A DNA stretch of 64,000 nucleotides, from NCBI RefSeq assembly GCF_002953735.1, contig NZ_CP025536.1:1184001-1248000 (forward strand), given 5' to 3'. This document shows positions 1 through 11,431 of the stretch, piece after piece (positions within the stretch are counted from its first letter, which is position 1; each line of letters begins with the position of its first letter). The notes under the pieces are model-generated. The model saw only the letters and a list, made by a program, of their open reading frames with translations, had not been told where the DNA came from and did not search any database. A program made the translations under genes and the position numbers. This stretch comes from Streptococcus pluranimalium (GTDB lineage Bacteria > Bacillota > Bacilli > Lactobacillales > Streptococcaceae).

Positions 1-401
1 GCCAGGTAATCCTTATAATTTTGGTCGTTTTTCAGATACTGAGCTTTTTCAGTTTGGTATTGTTTCGTAACGGCATCGACGGTAGTCACTTGCGCTTGGT
101 AATCCTGAGCCTTTTCACTGGCACTTGCTACTACTTCTGTCGGTGCTTCAACAACAAGGACACCTTCCGTTTGTGCTCTTGTTAAACGACTATTCAAGCT
201 AGCATCACCACTAGTCGTAATCGGTTGACTAGAACCAATGCTACCACTAGTGGATTCAGGAGGAATTGCCGGACTAGCAACCGTTGATGATGCTGGACTA
301 GCTGTTGTATCGGCTTGAGCCTGTACTTGAGAGGACATAAAAAAAGCGGAGCTGAAAAGGACTCCACTCACGATACGCAGTTTTTGATTTCTTTGTTCCA
401 T
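1..401 (-). CDS. Secreted surface protein, N-terminal part only
   Basis: The gene starts at an ATG at 401 behind an AGGAAA ribosome binding site and runs off the left edge, so only about 133 residues are visible. The first ~30 residues form a signal peptide: a charged start (MEQRNQKLR), a hydrophobic core, then an alanine/glutamine-rich cleavage region. A Ser/Thr/Pro/Ala-rich linker follows. From about residue 90 there is a charged, coiled-coil-like stretch with repeated Tyr-Gln and Lys-Ala patterns (for example KAQDYQAQV and EKAQYLKN). This resembles the alanine-rich N-terminal regions of antigen I/II or glucan-binding streptococcal adhesins, but the diagnostic domains are outside the window. 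It lies downstream of carB and has its own start region, so it is probably a separate transcription unit. Confidence 0.7.
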   Translation of the reverse strand, partial: MEQRNQKLRIVSGVLFSSAFFMSSQVQAQADTTASPASSTVASPAIPPESTSGSIGSSQPITTSGDASLNSRLTRAQTEGVLVVEAPTEVVASASEKAQDYQAQVTTVDAVTKQYQTEKAQYLKNDQNYKDYL

Positions 402-517
402 CCGGATTTCCTATATTTTTTTTCAATAATATTGATAATACCATGGATGTCATTTTATTGCAATCTAATATTAATTTTCTAATTTTTGTTATTTTTAGTA
501 AAAATTAGAACTAATGC

Positions 518-3500
518 CTAAATCGCCTCTGTTCTAAATCCTCGGCTTTCAAGAACTTTCAGCATGGCATCTGCAGTGTCAAGGGCAGTAAATAGGGGAA
601 CACCTTGTTCAATAGCAGAGCTTCGGATAATCTGTCCATCCTTGTCTGTTGTGCGTTTCGTACCTACAGTGTTGATGATGGCTTGAACTTTTCCAGCGCG
701 AACTAGGGCTGGAATATCTTGATCTTGGTTCTCACCGATTTTATTGACCAGGCGAGCATCAATACCATGTTTACTCAAGTAATCAGCCGTTCCTTGTGTT
801 GCGAAAATACTGTACCCAATAGCCGCAAAACGTTTAGCCAATCCAAGAGCTTCTTCCTTACTATCGTCAGCAATGGTGAAGACGATATTACCGTATTCTG
901 GCAGATGGAAATAAGACGCTTCAAAAGCCTTATAAAGAGCCTTCTCGAGGGTCACATCTGAACCCATCACTTCACCAGTTGACTTCATCTCAGGTCCCAA
1001 GAGGCTATCAACTTTAGCTAATTTGCTAAAGGAGAAAACTGGCGCTTTAACATGAACTTGTGATGATTCTGGATAGAGACCGTCCTCATATCCTAAGTCA
1101 GCCAAAGTTTCCCCTAAAATGAGACGAGTCGCCACTTGTGCCATTGGGATATTAGTGATTTTTGAAAGGAAAGGAACCGTACGGCTGGCACGAGGATTAA
1201 CCTCAATAACATAAACTGTTTCATCCTTTATTACAAACTGGATGTTCATCATTCCGATACAGTTGAGGCCGATAGCCAAGCGTTTGGTGTAGTCTGCGAT
1301 AGTCTCTTGAACAACTTTAGACAGTTTCTGTGGTGGGTAAACTGCCATAGAATCCCCTGAGTGAACCCCTGCTCTCTCAATATGTTCCATAATCCCTGGA
1401 ATGAGGACATTTGTGCCATCTGAGATAGCATCCACTTCACACTCCTGACCAACGATATAGGAGTCCACAAGTACAGGGTGCTCTGGACTAGCTTTAACCG
1501 CTGTTCTCATGTAAGAACGTAAGTCTTCTTCATTCTCCACAATTTCCATAGCACGACCACCCAAGACATAGGACGGACGAACAAGGACAGGGAAACCGAC
1601 TTTACGTGCAGCATCAACCGCTTCTTCCTCATTGGTTGCAGTATGCCCTGGCGGTTGTGGTATGTCTAATCCTTTGAGAGCTTTTTCAAAGAGGTCACGA
1701 TCTTCAGCACGATCCAAATCCTCAACCTGAGTTCCTAAAATGGTAACACCGGCCTCTGACAAGCGCTCAGCCAAGTTAATAGCCGTCTGACCGCCGAACT
1801 GAACCACTACTCCCTTAGGTGCTTCCAAATCAATAACATTCATGACATCTTCAAATGTCAATGGTTCAAAGTAGAGCTTGTCCGAAACAGAGAAATCCGT
1901 CGAAACCGTTTCAGGGTTAGAATTCATGATAATAGCTTCGTAGCCAGCAGCCTGAATCGCTTTAACAGAGTGAACAGTCGCGTAATCAAACTCGACCCCT
2001 TGCCCGATACGAATTGGGCCAGAACCAAGAACTAAGACTGATTCTTTCTCTGTACGAATGGATTCATTCTCAAAAGCATAAGTTGAATAGAAATAAGGTG
2101 TCGTTGACTCAAACTCTGCAGCACAGGTATCCACCATCTTGTAAACTGGTAGAATGTTGTTGGCTAAGCGAACTTCACGAATCTCGTCATCCTGCATGCC
2201 CCAGAGTTCTGCAATTTTACGGTCGGTAAAACCATGACGCTTGGCTTCTTTCAAAAGACTGAGATCGCCGACTTTTAGGGCTAATGCTTGTTCCAATTCA
2301 TAAATATGAAGTAATTTATCCAAGAAGAAGATATCAATCTTGGTCAAATCAGCAATTTCTTCAATGGAAATACCACGGCGGATGGCTTCTGATATGTAGA
2401 AGAGACGATCATCTTGGGCTTTCACAATTTTCTCAAAAAGCTGGTCATCACTAGCTTCAAATAATTCTGGCATCTCATTATGATAGACACCAATTTCCAA
2501 AGAACGACAAGCTTTTAAGAGAGACTCTTCAATGTTACGACCGATAGCCATCACTTCTCCAGTCGCCTTCATTTGCGTTCCTAAACGGCGCTCACCATGT
2601 TCAAATTTATCAAATGGAAAACGTGGAATTTTAGCCACCACATAGTCCAAGGCTGGCTCAAACATGGCATAGGTTGAACCAGTGACAGGGTTAATCATTT
2701 CATCCAAGGTCAAACCAACAGCGATTTTGGCCGCTAATTTGGCAATAGGATAACCTGTTGCCTTGGAAGCCAGGGCTGAAGAACGTGATACACGAGGATT
2801 AACTTCGATAACATAATATTTAAAACTGTGAGGATCCAGAGCAAGCTGAACGTTACAACCTCCCTCAATTTTAAGGGCACGAATAATTTTCAAACTGGCA
2901 TCACGCAGCATTTGGTTCTCAACATCCGAAAGTGTTTGTGTCGGTGCAAATACAATAGAATCCCCTGTATGAATTCCAACTGGGTCAAAGTTTTCCATGT
3001 TACACACAACCAAGGCATTGTCAGCAGCGTCACGCATAACTTCGTACTCAATCTCTTTAAAGCCAGAGATTGAACGCTCAATCAAACATTGCGTTACCGG
3101 AGACAACTTGAGACCATTTTTGGCAATGGCCCGCAGCTCATTGTCATTAGAACAAATACCACCACCAGTACCACCGAGAGTAAAGGCAGGACGGACAATA
3201 ACTGGGTAACCGATAGCTTCAGCAAATTCAAGAGCTTCTTCCACTGTTTCAACTATTTCAGATTCAGGGATAGGCTGTTCCAATTCCTCCATGAGTTGTT
3301 TGAACAAATCACGGTCTTCAGCTTGGTCGATCGCTGATAATTTTGTTCCTAAAAGTTCAACTCCAAGCTCTTCTAAAATTCCCGCTTTTGATAAGGACAT
3401 GGCCATGTTGAGACCAGTCTGACCACCGAGAGTTGGTAGAAGAGCATCTGGGCGTTCCTTGCGAAGAATACGTGAAACAAATTCAAGCGTCAATGGTTCA

Positions 3501-3697
3501 ATATAAACCTTATCCGCGATTTCTTTGTCAGTCATAATGGTCGCAGGGTTAGAGTTAACCAAGACAACACTATAGCCCTCTTCTTTCAAAGCAAGACAAG
3601 CCTGTGTTCCGGCATAGTCAAACTCCGCAGCCTGTCCGATAATAATGGGACCAGACCCAATCACCATAATTTTCTTAATATCAGTACGTTTTGGCAT
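518..3697 (-). CDS. carB: Carbamoyl-phosphate synthase large subunit
   Basis: CarB makes carbamoyl phosphate from bicarbonate, ammonia (channelled from CarA) and two ATP, the first committed metabolite for pyrimidines and arginine. The 1,059-residue length is typical. Two internally duplicated halves are visible: [16 protein letters not shown] near residue 14 and [15 protein letters not shown] near residue 560. Each is followed by an ATP-grasp domain with a conserved VNPR segment ([14 protein letters not shown] and [14 protein letters not shown]). The C-terminal ~130 residues form the methylglyoxal-synthase-like regulatory domain that binds UMP or ornithine in homologues. It is the last gene of the pyrR-pyrB-carA-carB run, separated from carA by an unusually long gap of about 335 bp. 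Very high confidence. Confidence 0.98.
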   Translation of the reverse strand: MPKRTDIKKIMVIGSGPIIIGQAAEFDYAGTQACLALKEEGYSVVLVNSNPATIMTDKEIADKVYIEPLTLEFVSRILRKERPDALLPTLGGQTGLNMAMSLSKAGILEELGVELLGTKLSAIDQAEDRDLFKQLMEELEQPIPESEIVETVEEALEFAEAIGYPVIVRPAFTLGGTGGGICSNDNELRAIAKNGLKLSPVTQCLIERSISGFKEIEYEVMRDAADNALVVCNMENFDPVGIHTGDSIVFAPTQTLSDVENQMLRDASLKIIRALKIEGGCNVQLALDPHSFKYYVIEVNPRVSRSSALASKATGYPIAKLAAKIAVGLTLDEMINPVTGSTYAMFEPALDYVVAKIPRFPFDKFEHGERRLGTQMKATGEVMAIGRNIEESLLKACRSLEIGVYHNEMPELFEASDDQLFEKIVKAQDDRLFYISEAIRRGISIEEIADLTKIDIFFLDKLLHIYELEQALALKVGDLSLLKEAKRHGFTDRKIAELWGMQDDEIREVRLANNILPVYKMVDTCAAEFESTTPYFYSTYAFENESIRTEKESVLVLGSGPIRIGQGVEFDYATVHSVKAIQAAGYEAIIMNSNPETVSTDFSVSDKLYFEPLTFEDVMNVIDLEAPKGVVVQFGGQTAINLAERLSEAGVTILGTQVEDLDRAEDRDLFEKALKGLDIPQPPGHTATNEEEAVDAARKVGFPVLVRPSYVLGGRAMEIVENEEDLRSYMRTAVKASPEHPVLVDSYIVGQECEVDAISDGTNVLIPGIMEHIERAGVHSGDSMAVYPPQKLSKVVQETIADYTKRLAIGLNCIGMMNIQFVIKDETVYVIEVNPRASRTVPFLSKITNIPMAQVATRLILGETLADLGYEDGLYPESSQVHVKAPVFSFSKLAKVDSLLGPEMKSTGEVMGSDVTLEKALYKAFEASYFHLPEYGNIVFTIADDSKEEALGLAKRFAAIGYSIFATQGTADYLSKHGIDARLVNKIGENQDQDIPALVRAGKVQAIINTVGTKRTTDKDGQIIRSSAIEQGVPLFTALDTADAMLKVLESRGFRTEAI

Positions 3698-4032
3698 AAT
3701 TCATGATACAAAGGGACATTTCGCTTGCGAAAATTTTCGTAGAAAAATAGGAGTGAAAGTGTCCAGTGGACACTTTCAGCTCTATCACCTAAAAATCATA
3801 AACGATAGGCACCTCCTCCAAGAATCTATCCCCAGACTCTTGGACTTCCCTAGAAAATTAGTCCCGTGTTCAAATCAGCAAATCAACTAACCTGAACCTG
3901 TATCCTCCCCTTTCTTTCATTTGTTACCTCACTGGATAACTTTAAATAATTCTCTAGCTCACTGTATAGGATTAAATGGATACTCCGACATGAGAAAATG
4001 ATTATCCTATGACCTCATTTTCCTTAAGAGTC
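3698..4032. other. carA-carB intergenic spacer with a palindromic element
   Basis: There is no gene in this 335-bp gap. It holds a perfect hairpin at 3755-3777 with arms GAAAGTGTCC and GGACACTTTC around an AGT loop. A related hairpin with the same loop but a different stem lies at 24,963-24,985, which suggests a dispersed intergenic element. No T-run follows the hairpin on the minus strand, so it is not an obvious terminator and carB may still be read through from carA. Confidence 0.6.
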
Positions 4033-5118
4033 TTAACGACCCTGTTCCGCCTGATAGGCATCAATCATCTCTAAGAAATCATCAAAGAGATAATCAGCAT
4101 CGTGTGGACCAGGTGCTGCATCAGGGTGAAATTGAACGGAGAAGGCCGGAAAATCACGGTGACGGACACCTTCAATAGACTTGTCATTAATCTCTTCATG
4201 AGTAATCATAAGGCAATCCGGTAAACTGTCACGCTTAACCGCATACCCATGGTTTTGACTCGTAAAATCAACACGACCCGAAGCAATTTCACGAACAGCA
4301 TGGTTAAAACCACGATGTCCAAAGGTCATTTTATAGGTCTCAGCCCCATTAGCCAAGGCAAAGAGCTGGTGACCCATACAAATCCCAAAAATTGGAATTT
4401 TCCCTTGAATACCTCTAATCATGTCCAAGGCATGAGGCACATCTGTCGGATCTCCTGGTCCATTAGATAACATCACGCCATCTGGATTAAGACTCAAAAT
4501 CTCTTCAGCTGTTGTATCGTGTGGCACGACTGTCACGTTAGCATTTCGTTTTGAAAATTCGCGTAAAATCGAGTGCTTAAGACCAAAGTCAACCAGAACA
4601 ATACTTTTACCAACACCTGGTGCTGGATAAGCTGTCTTAGTAGAAACTTGTTCGATATTATTAGTCGGTAGAACCGTTGCTCGCAATTGGTCCTTCAAGT
4701 GGTCAACACTATCCCCATCATCTGCCATAGTTGCTTTCATGGTTCCATGTTGACGGATAATTTTGGTTAATGCCCTAGTATCAATGCCAGAAATGCCAGG
4801 AATATTCTTAGCTTTCAAAAATTCATCCAAGGACAATTGAGTGCGCCAGTTACTAGCACGACGAGCATGTTCAGATATGACAACCCCTTTACAAGTCGGG
4901 CTAATCGATTCGTAATCATCACGATTAATACCGTAATTTCCTACTAAAGGATAAGTAAACGTTAAAATCTGACCATTATAGGATTGGTCGGTAATAGATT
5001 CCTGATAACCAGTCATCCCAGTATTGAAGACAATTTCACCAGTCACATCAATATCGGCACCAAAGGCTTCACCTTCAAAAATGGTACCATCTTCTAAAAT
5101 TAAAAGTCGTTTTCCCAT
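4033..5118 (-). CDS. carA: Carbamoyl-phosphate synthase small (glutaminase) subunit
   Basis: CarA hydrolyses glutamine and passes ammonia to CarB. I place the start at the ATG at 5118, preceded by AAAGGA, rather than an upstream TTG. The N-terminal CPSase small-chain domain ([28 protein letters not shown]) is followed by a class I glutamine amidotransferase domain with the oxyanion-strand motif SNGPGDPTD, the nucleophile elbow GICMGHQ (Cys near residue 240) and the His/Glu-type segment [13 protein letters not shown]. The 361-residue length is normal. It lies 17 bp downstream of pyrB and is presumably co-transcribed with it. Confidence 0.98.
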   Translation of the reverse strand: MGKRLLILEDGTIFEGEAFGADIDVTGEIVFNTGMTGYQESITDQSYNGQILTFTYPLVGNYGINRDDYESISPTCKGVVISEHARRASNWRTQLSLDEFLKAKNIPGISGIDTRALTKIIRQHGTMKATMADDGDSVDHLKDQLRATVLPTNNIEQVSTKTAYPAPGVGKSIVLVDFGLKHSILREFSKRNANVTVVPHDTTAEEILSLNPDGVMLSNGPGDPTDVPHALDMIRGIQGKIPIFGICMGHQLFALANGAETYKMTFGHRGFNHAVREIASGRVDFTSQNHGYAVKRDSLPDCLMITHEEINDKSIEGVRHRDFPAFSVQFHPDAAPGPHDADYLFDDFLEMIDAYQAEQGR

Positions 5119-5153
5119 ATCTTTTCCTTTCGTCAAGTCCTCTCAGGAACTTG

Positions 5154-6071
5154 TTAACGTTTTTTCTGACGTCCGTTAAGAACTGCTTCTAAAATAGCCA
5201 TCCGTACAAATACACCGTTAGACATCTGTTTAACAATGCGCGATTTTTCAGCTTCGACCAGAGCGTCAGCGATTTCCACATCACGATTGACTGGAGCAGG
5301 GTGCATGATAATAGCTGATGACTTCAACTTTTGATAACGGTCTTGGGTCAACCCAAAAAGCTGATGATAGGATTCTTTTGAAAAAGATGTCTGTCCATCA
5401 TGACGCTCATGCTGAACCCTTAAGAGCATAAGCACATCTAAATCAGGCAAGATAGCATCGAGTTCCACATGTTGACCATAATCCTCGAACTCTTCAGAAT
5501 ACCACTCTTTAGGTCCAGCAAAGTACACTTGAGCACCTAGTCGTGTTAGCATCTGCATATTTGACTTAGCGACTCGTGAGTGAGTGATATCTCCTGCAAT
5601 ACATATCTTAAGCCCTTGGAAATAGCCAAATTCTTCGTAAATGGTCATCAAATCCAATAAACACTGACTAGGATGTTGTCCTGAACCGTCTCCACCATTA
5701 ATAATTGCAACTGATAGCGATGGACTTTCTATCATCTCTTTATAGTAATCGACTGCTGGATGACGAATCACACAGACATCAACGCCCAAGGCATCCATGG
5801 TTAATATCGTATCGTAAAGGGTTTCCCCTTTTGTAACAGAACTACTGTCAGCATGGAAATCTATCACATCCATACCAAGCTTCTTCTCAGCCACTTCAAA
5901 CGATTTATGAGTTCGTGTCGAATTTTCAAAAAAAAGATTTGCCACAAAGGTCTGACTATCCAAAGAAAATGTTGCCTGATCATTTTTAAATAGCAACCCT
6001 CTTTCCAACAAAGCCATCACTTGTTCTGTAGACAAATCTTCAATACTTACCAAATGTTGTAAACTCAGCAT
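5154..6071 (-). CDS. pyrB: Aspartate carbamoyltransferase catalytic subunit
   Basis: PyrB condenses carbamoyl phosphate with aspartate, the second step of UMP synthesis. The carbamoyl-phosphate-binding motif [13 protein letters not shown] is near residue 50. The family segments [24 protein letters not shown] and [11 protein letters not shown] follow, and the last two contribute aspartate-site residues in homologues. The 305-residue length fits the Gram-positive single-chain catalytic subunit; no pyrI regulatory gene is present. The ATG at 6071 follows AGGGTGAG. About 175 bp separate it from pyrR. I see no second PyrR loop there, and no pyrP uracil permease gene, which often sits at this position in related operons. 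Confidence 0.97.
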   Translation of the reverse strand: MLSLQHLVSIEDLSTEQVMALLERGLLFKNDQATFSLDSQTFVANLFFENSTRTHKSFEVAEKKLGMDVIDFHADSSSVTKGETLYDTILTMDALGVDVCVIRHPAVDYYKEMIESPSLSVAIINGGDGSGQHPSQCLLDLMTIYEEFGYFQGLKICIAGDITHSRVAKSNMQMLTRLGAQVYFAGPKEWYSEEFEDYGQHVELDAILPDLDVLMLLRVQHERHDGQTSFSKESYHQLFGLTQDRYQKLKSSAIIMHPAPVNRDVEIADALVEAEKSRIVKQMSNGVFVRMAILEAVLNGRQKKR

Positions 6072-6246
6072 TTTCTCACCCTATTAATTCTTTTATTCTG
6101 TTCATGACAAGATGTCATTAACCAACTTCAAAACCTACTATTATAGAACATAGAAAATCAAAAATAAGCGATACTGATTAACAGGATTAATACTTGAGTA
6201 TTACGATAAAGTCTAACAGAAAGCTTCTTTTGATTTCTAGTGATTG

Positions 6247-6951
<705 letters not shown>

Positions 6952-7848
6952 TTATTTAACTATTTGGCGACATTTTGCTAACGTTTTTTGAAAAATCTCT
7001 GGCAAGTCAGCTTCAAAGGTCATCAATTCACCAGTTTTAGGATGGGTAAATCCGAGTGTTCTGGCATGGAGAAATTGACCATTACCTGCTAATGTCTTAC
7101 GAGGTCCATAAGTTGCATCACCAGCAATTGGATGACCGATGTAAGCCATGTGCACACGGATTTGGTGAGTACGTCCTGTTTCCAATTGCAACTCAACTAG
7201 AGTATAATCACCAAAACGTTCCAAGACATGGAAGCGTGTCAAGGCTGGTTTGCCTTTTTCTGTTACGGCTTGTTTCTTACGATCTTTATCTGAACGACCA
7301 ATCGGTGCTTCAATCACACCACGATCATTTGGTAGATTGCCATGAACGAGAGCCACATACTGGCGAAGTGATTTCTTGGCTTTCAGTTCCTCAGCCAAGG
7401 CTTGATGCGCTTGATCATTTTTAGCAATCATTAGGAGCCCAGAGGTATCTTTATCAATACGATGCACGATCCCTGGACGAATCACGCCATTAATAGAAGA
7501 CAAATCCTTAATATGATACATGAGGGCATTAACCAAGGTTCCGGAAGAATGGCCCGCAGAAGGATGAACTACCATTCCTTGTGGTTTGTTCACGACTGCC
7601 ACATCTTCATCTTGATAGATAATATCTAAGGGAATATCTTCAGCTTTATATTCTAAGACTTCCTCTTCAGGAATCTCATAGCTGATGACATCACCCATTT
7701 TAACAGCATATTTTGCTTTCGCAGGCTTACCATTAACTAAAATAGTACCTGCCTTGATTTCTTCATTGGCTTTTTGACGTGAGAGTTCCGTTAAATCCGC
7801 CACTGCCTTATCTAAGCGGACGCCCGCTTCTTTAATGATTACTTCCAT
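6952..7848 (-). CDS. rluD: RluD-family 23S rRNA pseudouridine synthase
   Basis: This RluA/RluD-family enzyme isomerises uridines in the large-subunit rRNA. An N-terminal S4 RNA-binding domain ([10 protein letters not shown] to GTILVNG) is followed by the catalytic domain with the active-site aspartate motif HRIDKDTSG near residue 135 and the conserved [15 protein letters not shown] motif. I take the ATG at 7848 (preceded by GAGGAAG), which overlaps the lspA end by 17 bp. The tight coupling to lspA is common in Firmicutes (lspA-rluD). It ends just upstream of the pyr attenuator, so read-through from this gene into the leader is possible. Family assignment is firm; the exact target uridine is not. 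Confidence 0.93.
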   Translation of the reverse strand: MEVIIKEAGVRLDKAVADLTELSRQKANEEIKAGTILVNGKPAKAKYAVKMGDVISYEIPEEEVLEYKAEDIPLDIIYQDEDVAVVNKPQGMVVHPSAGHSSGTLVNALMYHIKDLSSINGVIRPGIVHRIDKDTSGLLMIAKNDQAHQALAEELKAKKSLRQYVALVHGNLPNDRGVIEAPIGRSDKDRKKQAVTEKGKPALTRFHVLERFGDYTLVELQLETGRTHQIRVHMAYIGHPIAGDATYGPRKTLAGNGQFLHARTLGFTHPKTGELMTFEADLPEIFQKTLAKCRQIVK

Positions 7849-8293
7849 CTTCCTCTTTCCATAGGGCAATCATCAAAACGATGACCCCAATTGTTAAATA
7901 AGAATCCGCCACATTAAAAATGGCAAAATCCATAAAATCCAAATGCACCATATCAACCACATAACCCAGACGCATACGATCGATAAAGTTACCTAAGCCA
8001 CCTGCAATGATTAAAAGTAATCCAGTCAGAAACCAAAGAGAACCATGAATCATTTTATGGGCATAATAAATTGCTACGCCAATTACAATACAAGTTACAA
8101 GAGCAAAAAACCACTGTTGATCTTGCAAAATGGAAAAAGCTGCCCCTCTATTTTGCAAATACGTCAAACTAAAAATACCTGGTAGAAAGGATTTGACCTC
8201 TCCCAAAGGGATGTTGTTAACAATCCAAAGCTTACTGAGCTGGTCTAAAGCTATCAATACCAGCACTAGTCCACTAAAAAGAATTTTCCGCAT
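7832..8293 (-). CDS. lspA: Lipoprotein signal peptidase II
   Basis: LspA cleaves signal peptides of diacylglyceryl-modified prolipoproteins at the lipobox, in the cytoplasmic membrane. The 153-residue protein has four hydrophobic helices and the catalytic aspartate motifs [16 protein letters not shown] (near residue 110) and [11 protein letters not shown] (near residue 130). The LysR gene starts upstream and the rluD start overlaps its 3' end, suggesting an lspA-rluD unit. Confidence 0.96.
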   Translation of the reverse strand: MRKILFSGLVLVLIALDQLSKLWIVNNIPLGEVKSFLPGIFSLTYLQNRGAAFSILQDQQWFFALVTCIVIGVAIYYAHKMIHGSLWFLTGLLLIIAGGLGNFIDRMRLGYVVDMVHLDFMDFAIFNVADSYLTIGVIVLMIALWKEEDGSNH

Positions 8294-8301
8294 ACAACCT
8301 C

Positions 8302-9207
8302 CTAAGGCTTATATTTGTCAAAATAGCTAGTCATCACTCCAATAAATGCTAGTGCTTGCGGACTTAAGTTAGCATCCTTACGTTTGACATAGACCATCTT
8401 GTTGACTAAATTATCTTCTAAAGGAACCACGGTAATCCCATTAACACTTCTGTCATCTAAGAATCCTGAGCCTGTCGCATAGGCATTAGTCCGCTCTAAA
8501 ATACCATTTAAAGTAGCGCGATCTGTGACATGGTACATCACAGTGCTGTCAGATGTATCAACAAGATTTTCAGAATAATAGAGATATTCATCTCTTTCTT
8601 GAGCAAACTTAACCGTTGGCAATCCAACCAAATCAGCCATCTGAAGTGTTTCTTTAGTAGCTAGTTGGTGTGTTTTAGACAGATAGATATGCGTTCTAAA
8701 CGAAATCAAATCCACCGATTCCAAGCCTAATTTTTCCATTCGCCGGAAAAGACCACTCTCATTTTGGTGATTCATATAGATGATACCAATCTGACTGAAT
8801 CCCTGAGAAACCTCGTCAAGAATTTGAATCGTTGTTGCTTCAAAAATTCGGAAATCGTTAAGCTCAGGATAAGCCCTAGAAAACTCCGTCATTAAGGGTG
8901 GCAAAAAGTCATAGTGTTGACTGGCAATTGAAAACTGGTTATCCTCATCCTCTGGTTGGATAAAATGCTTCTCAAAAGAATCAAAACTTTTAACAACTTC
9001 AAGAGATTTTTCGTAAAAAGTCATCCCTTGAGCTGTCAAAACAGTCCCTGTTGTTGTTCTGGTAAAAATTTGAAACCCTAATTCAGTTTCTAAATCTTTA
9101 ATTGCTACTGATAGACTAGGCTGACTCACATAGAGTTTACTGGCAGCCTCACGAAATGTGCCACTATTAGCAATAGCAACCACATAACGTAATTGTTGGA
9201 TGTTCAC
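8302..9207 (-). CDS. LysR-family transcriptional regulator
   Basis: The N-terminal winged helix-turn-helix ([16 protein letters not shown], then [15 protein letters not shown]) is characteristic of LysR regulators. The remaining ~200 residues form the periplasmic-binding-protein-like effector domain. The start is a GTG at 9207 behind AAAGGAG. The 301-residue length is normal. It resembles the streptococcal CpsY/MtaR group that regulates methionine uptake or capsule genes, but I cannot assign the ligand from this sequence. It ends 8 bp before lspA, so it may be co-transcribed with lspA-rluD. Confidence 0.9.
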   Translation of the reverse strand: MNIQQLRYVVAIANSGTFREAASKLYVSQPSLSVAIKDLETELGFQIFTRTTTGTVLTAQGMTFYEKSLEVVKSFDSFEKHFIQPEDEDNQFSIASQHYDFLPPLMTEFSRAYPELNDFRIFEATTIQILDEVSQGFSQIGIIYMNHQNESGLFRRMEKLGLESVDLISFRTHIYLSKTHQLATKETLQMADLVGLPTVKFAQERDEYLYYSENLVDTSDSTVMYHVTDRATLNGILERTNAYATGSGFLDDRSVNGITVVPLEDNLVNKMVYVKRKDANLSPQALAFIGVMTSYFDKYKP

Positions 9208-9362
9208 AATAGAACTCCTTTCTTAACCTTACTAGCTTAAAGTTATATCAAGACATTTTTTAAGTGAAAATTCTCTCTAAAGTATGTCCAATGATAACTA
9301 AAAACTACCATTACTTCTATTATACAAAAAATCACAGGAAAGACCTGCAATTTAGACTACTT

Positions 9363-9947
9363 TTAAAACTTCTTTGACGATTTGTTGAATGGGATTCTTT
9401 GTCCTAAAATAATACCTAATAAAGCTCCCAGAAGTGTTAGGCCAAAGAAAAATAAGACGACTTTGAGGTCTGGTTCAACCATAACTCTAGTAATATAAGC
9501 CATATCTTTCCCTCGTTCTAAAAGCATTTCTTGGTAAGCCTTTGGTGCTAACCACATGAATAAAATAGGACCAGTAGTTGTTAAGGAAAATAAAATAAAG
9601 GAAAGTTTGTTTTTGATGTCTTCTTTATAATGACCTGACTTGGCTAGAAGGTCAGCCAGTAGAGCAAATCCCCAGTATGGCAGGATAGTTGCCCAAAAAT
9701 GACCTGAGAATAAAAAGAAGAGCGATACGATTACTGAAGTTAAAGAAATTAAACCAAAAAAAGATTTTTTTAGCAGATATTGGAAGTAAAGAATCCCCGA
9801 AAAGACCGCAGAAAAGGCTGGGGCATAAAACATGTTACCATTTCTGTCAAAGATAAGATTCAATAGAACCCCGATTCCTAGACAGGCAAAATAAAGTAAG
9901 GCGGCAATCAAAGTACGCTTGATTGCAAAAAAAGATTGTTTTGACAT
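9363..9947 (-). CDS. Integral membrane protein of the TIGR02185 (Trep_Strep) type, probable ECF S component
   Basis: The protein has five or six hydrophobic segments (for example LIAALLYFACLGIGVLLNL and VVLFFFGLTLLGALLGIIL) and ends in a short basic tail. Its spacing and sequence resemble the Trep_Strep family of streptococcal membrane proteins, which are thought to be substrate-binding S components of ECF vitamin/metal transporters. I take the ATG at 9947, behind GAAAGGA; an upstream start would place the site inside the coding sequence. No transporter ATPase genes lie beside it, which fits S components that share a common energy module. The substrate is unknown. Confidence 0.7.
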   Translation of the reverse strand: MSKQSFFAIKRTLIAALLYFACLGIGVLLNLIFDRNGNMFYAPAFSAVFSGILYFQYLLKKSFFGLISLTSVIVSLFFLFSGHFWATILPYWGFALLADLLAKSGHYKEDIKNKLSFILFSLTTTGPILFMWLAPKAYQEMLLERGKDMAYITRVMVEPDLKVVLFFFGLTLLGALLGIILGQRIPFNKSSKKF

Positions 9948-10128
9948 AAGATTTCCTTTCACCATATCATTTTATCATAGGCAGAAGAGAAAAGATAGGT
10001 GACTATCATAGGCAAAGACAATATCCAATACCTATCCTTATTTTCTAGACCTCTATATTTTAAGACTGTTTCTGATTTTATAGGTTTCAAAATTATCACC
10101 CAAAAGAAGCTAGCATGGAGTTGATCAG

Positions 10129-10983
10129 CTATACGAGATAGGTTACTTCCGATTGTGAGACAAATCCTAGCTTCTCATAAAGATTTTTGGCGATGAGATT
10201 GTCGCTCTCTACTGCGATTTGAAAAGACTTATGGTCTTTTGCTATACGATCATTGATAATAAAGGATGTCAAATAACGACCAATCCCCTGATTTTGATAG
10301 TCCTTTTTAACGGCTAAGCCATAGAGTACCTGATCTCCTGACGATAAATCTACCGTACAAGAAGCCACGACGAAATCCTCTATCAATACAACATAGAGTA
10401 AACTATTTGGATCCTCAATAGCTTCTTTAGCATAAGTTCGTGTTACTTCTATAGGTTCATCAAAAACATGTGATTGAAACATTGCAGTAGCATCGATATG
10501 CTTATCATCAGCTAAAAGAATCCGTAACTCTTTTTTGTCCGGTAGCTCTATCAGCTGACGTCCTCTAGTCATCCAGAGTTCACTATCGTCAGTTTCTTTG
10601 AGATGCCAGGCATTTGCTAGGTCAGGATTGGCGCGTAGAAAATGCCTTTCAATGGAAAATGATGGTTTCCCCAAGTGATAAGGTTCAGTTGCCTCCTGAT
10701 ACGAACGAAAAAGTCTCTTAGCAATTCCTTGTCGTCTGTATGTTGGAGCTACCCAAATCATCAATTCTGGTTCATCTAGTGTATCAGCATAGACTGTCAA
10801 AAAACCTCTCAACTCATCTAAATCATAGGCCAAAAAGAAAGCTGGCATGTCCTGATCAACATTTAAGATATTGGTCAAAAAGGGTTCTCGAGTCAAGTGG
10901 TCATGCTTTCTGATGCTAGCAATTAACTGACGAACCTGATTTTCTTCTGTTCTTGTTAATCTATTCGTTATGGTTATCTTCAT
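10129..10983 (-). CDS. Tandem GNAT-family N-acetyltransferase
   Basis: Two GNAT folds are visible. The N-terminal one has the acetyl-CoA loop APTYRRQGIAKRLF near residue 85. The C-terminal one has VKKDYQNQGIGRYL near residue 230 and ends with the typical NLIAKNLYEKLGF helix. The duplicated architecture, 284 residues long, resembles mycothiol-synthase-like or spermidine-type double GNAT proteins, but the substrate is not inferable. It starts 4 bp after the next GNAT gene ends and is probably co-transcribed with it. Confidence 0.85.
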   Translation of the reverse strand: MKITITNRLTRTEENQVRQLIASIRKHDHLTREPFLTNILNVDQDMPAFFLAYDLDELRGFLTVYADTLDEPELMIWVAPTYRRQGIAKRLFRSYQEATEPYHLGKPSFSIERHFLRANPDLANAWHLKETDDSELWMTRGRQLIELPDKKELRILLADDKHIDATAMFQSHVFDEPIEVTRTYAKEAIEDPNSLLYVVLIEDFVVASCTVDLSSGDQVLYGLAVKKDYQNQGIGRYLTSFIINDRIAKDHKSFQIAVESDNLIAKNLYEKLGFVSQSEVTYLV

Positions 10984-10987
10984 TGTT

Positions 10988-11395
10988 TTACCTCACTAAA
11001 GTGTAAGCCCTACAATCAACGGCTTCAACTATTTTAAAACCTTGGCTTTCATAAAACGCTTTGGTCTTGTCCGTTGTATCCGTCAAAAGATGTATTTGAT
11101 AAACATTTTTGTATATCTCTAGACAGTTTTTGATTAATTGGCTTCCAATCCCCTGTCTTTGGTAACTTGGTAACACAATAATATCCTGAATAAACATAAT
11201 AGAAACGCCATCTCCAACCGCCCGTAAAATCCCCACCAACTTACCACTATCATAGGCAGCTTGGACATAGAGGCTTTGTCTCAATGCTTGCTCAAGCATT
11301 TGAGGTTGAGAAGTATAATTCGTCCAGCCAACGGCTTCATATAAGGGCAGAACGTCTTCTATTCTTAATGATGCTATCACTTTATAGTTTATCAT
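10988..11395 (-). CDS. GNAT-family N-acetyltransferase
   Basis: A single GNAT domain of about 135 residues with the acetyl-CoA-binding segment VLPSYQRQGIGSQLIKN and the C-terminal KAFYESQGFKIV element. Two or three in-frame start codons lie close together; I take the ATG at 11,395 because it has the best spacing from AAGGGG. The substrate is unknown. It sits directly upstream of the tandem GNAT gene in the same orientation. Confidence 0.85.
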   Translation of the reverse strand: MINYKVIASLRIEDVLPLYEAVGWTNYTSQPQMLEQALRQSLYVQAAYDSGKLVGILRAVGDGVSIMFIQDIIVLPSYQRQGIGSQLIKNCLEIYKNVYQIHLLTDTTDKTKAFYESQGFKIVEAVDCRAYTLVR

Positions 11396-11431
11396 TATCA
11401 TCACCCCTTCAACTCTTATTAATTAAACGCT

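Noticed and set aside
719..3890. Several 60-80-codon plus-strand frames opposite carB
   Set aside because: They lack ribosome binding sites and lie wholly opposite a conserved essential gene; they are frame shadows.
6072..6246. Second PyrR attenuator before pyrB
   Set aside because: Only a short ATGACA/TGTCAT hairpin is present, without a PyrR loop or a T-run.
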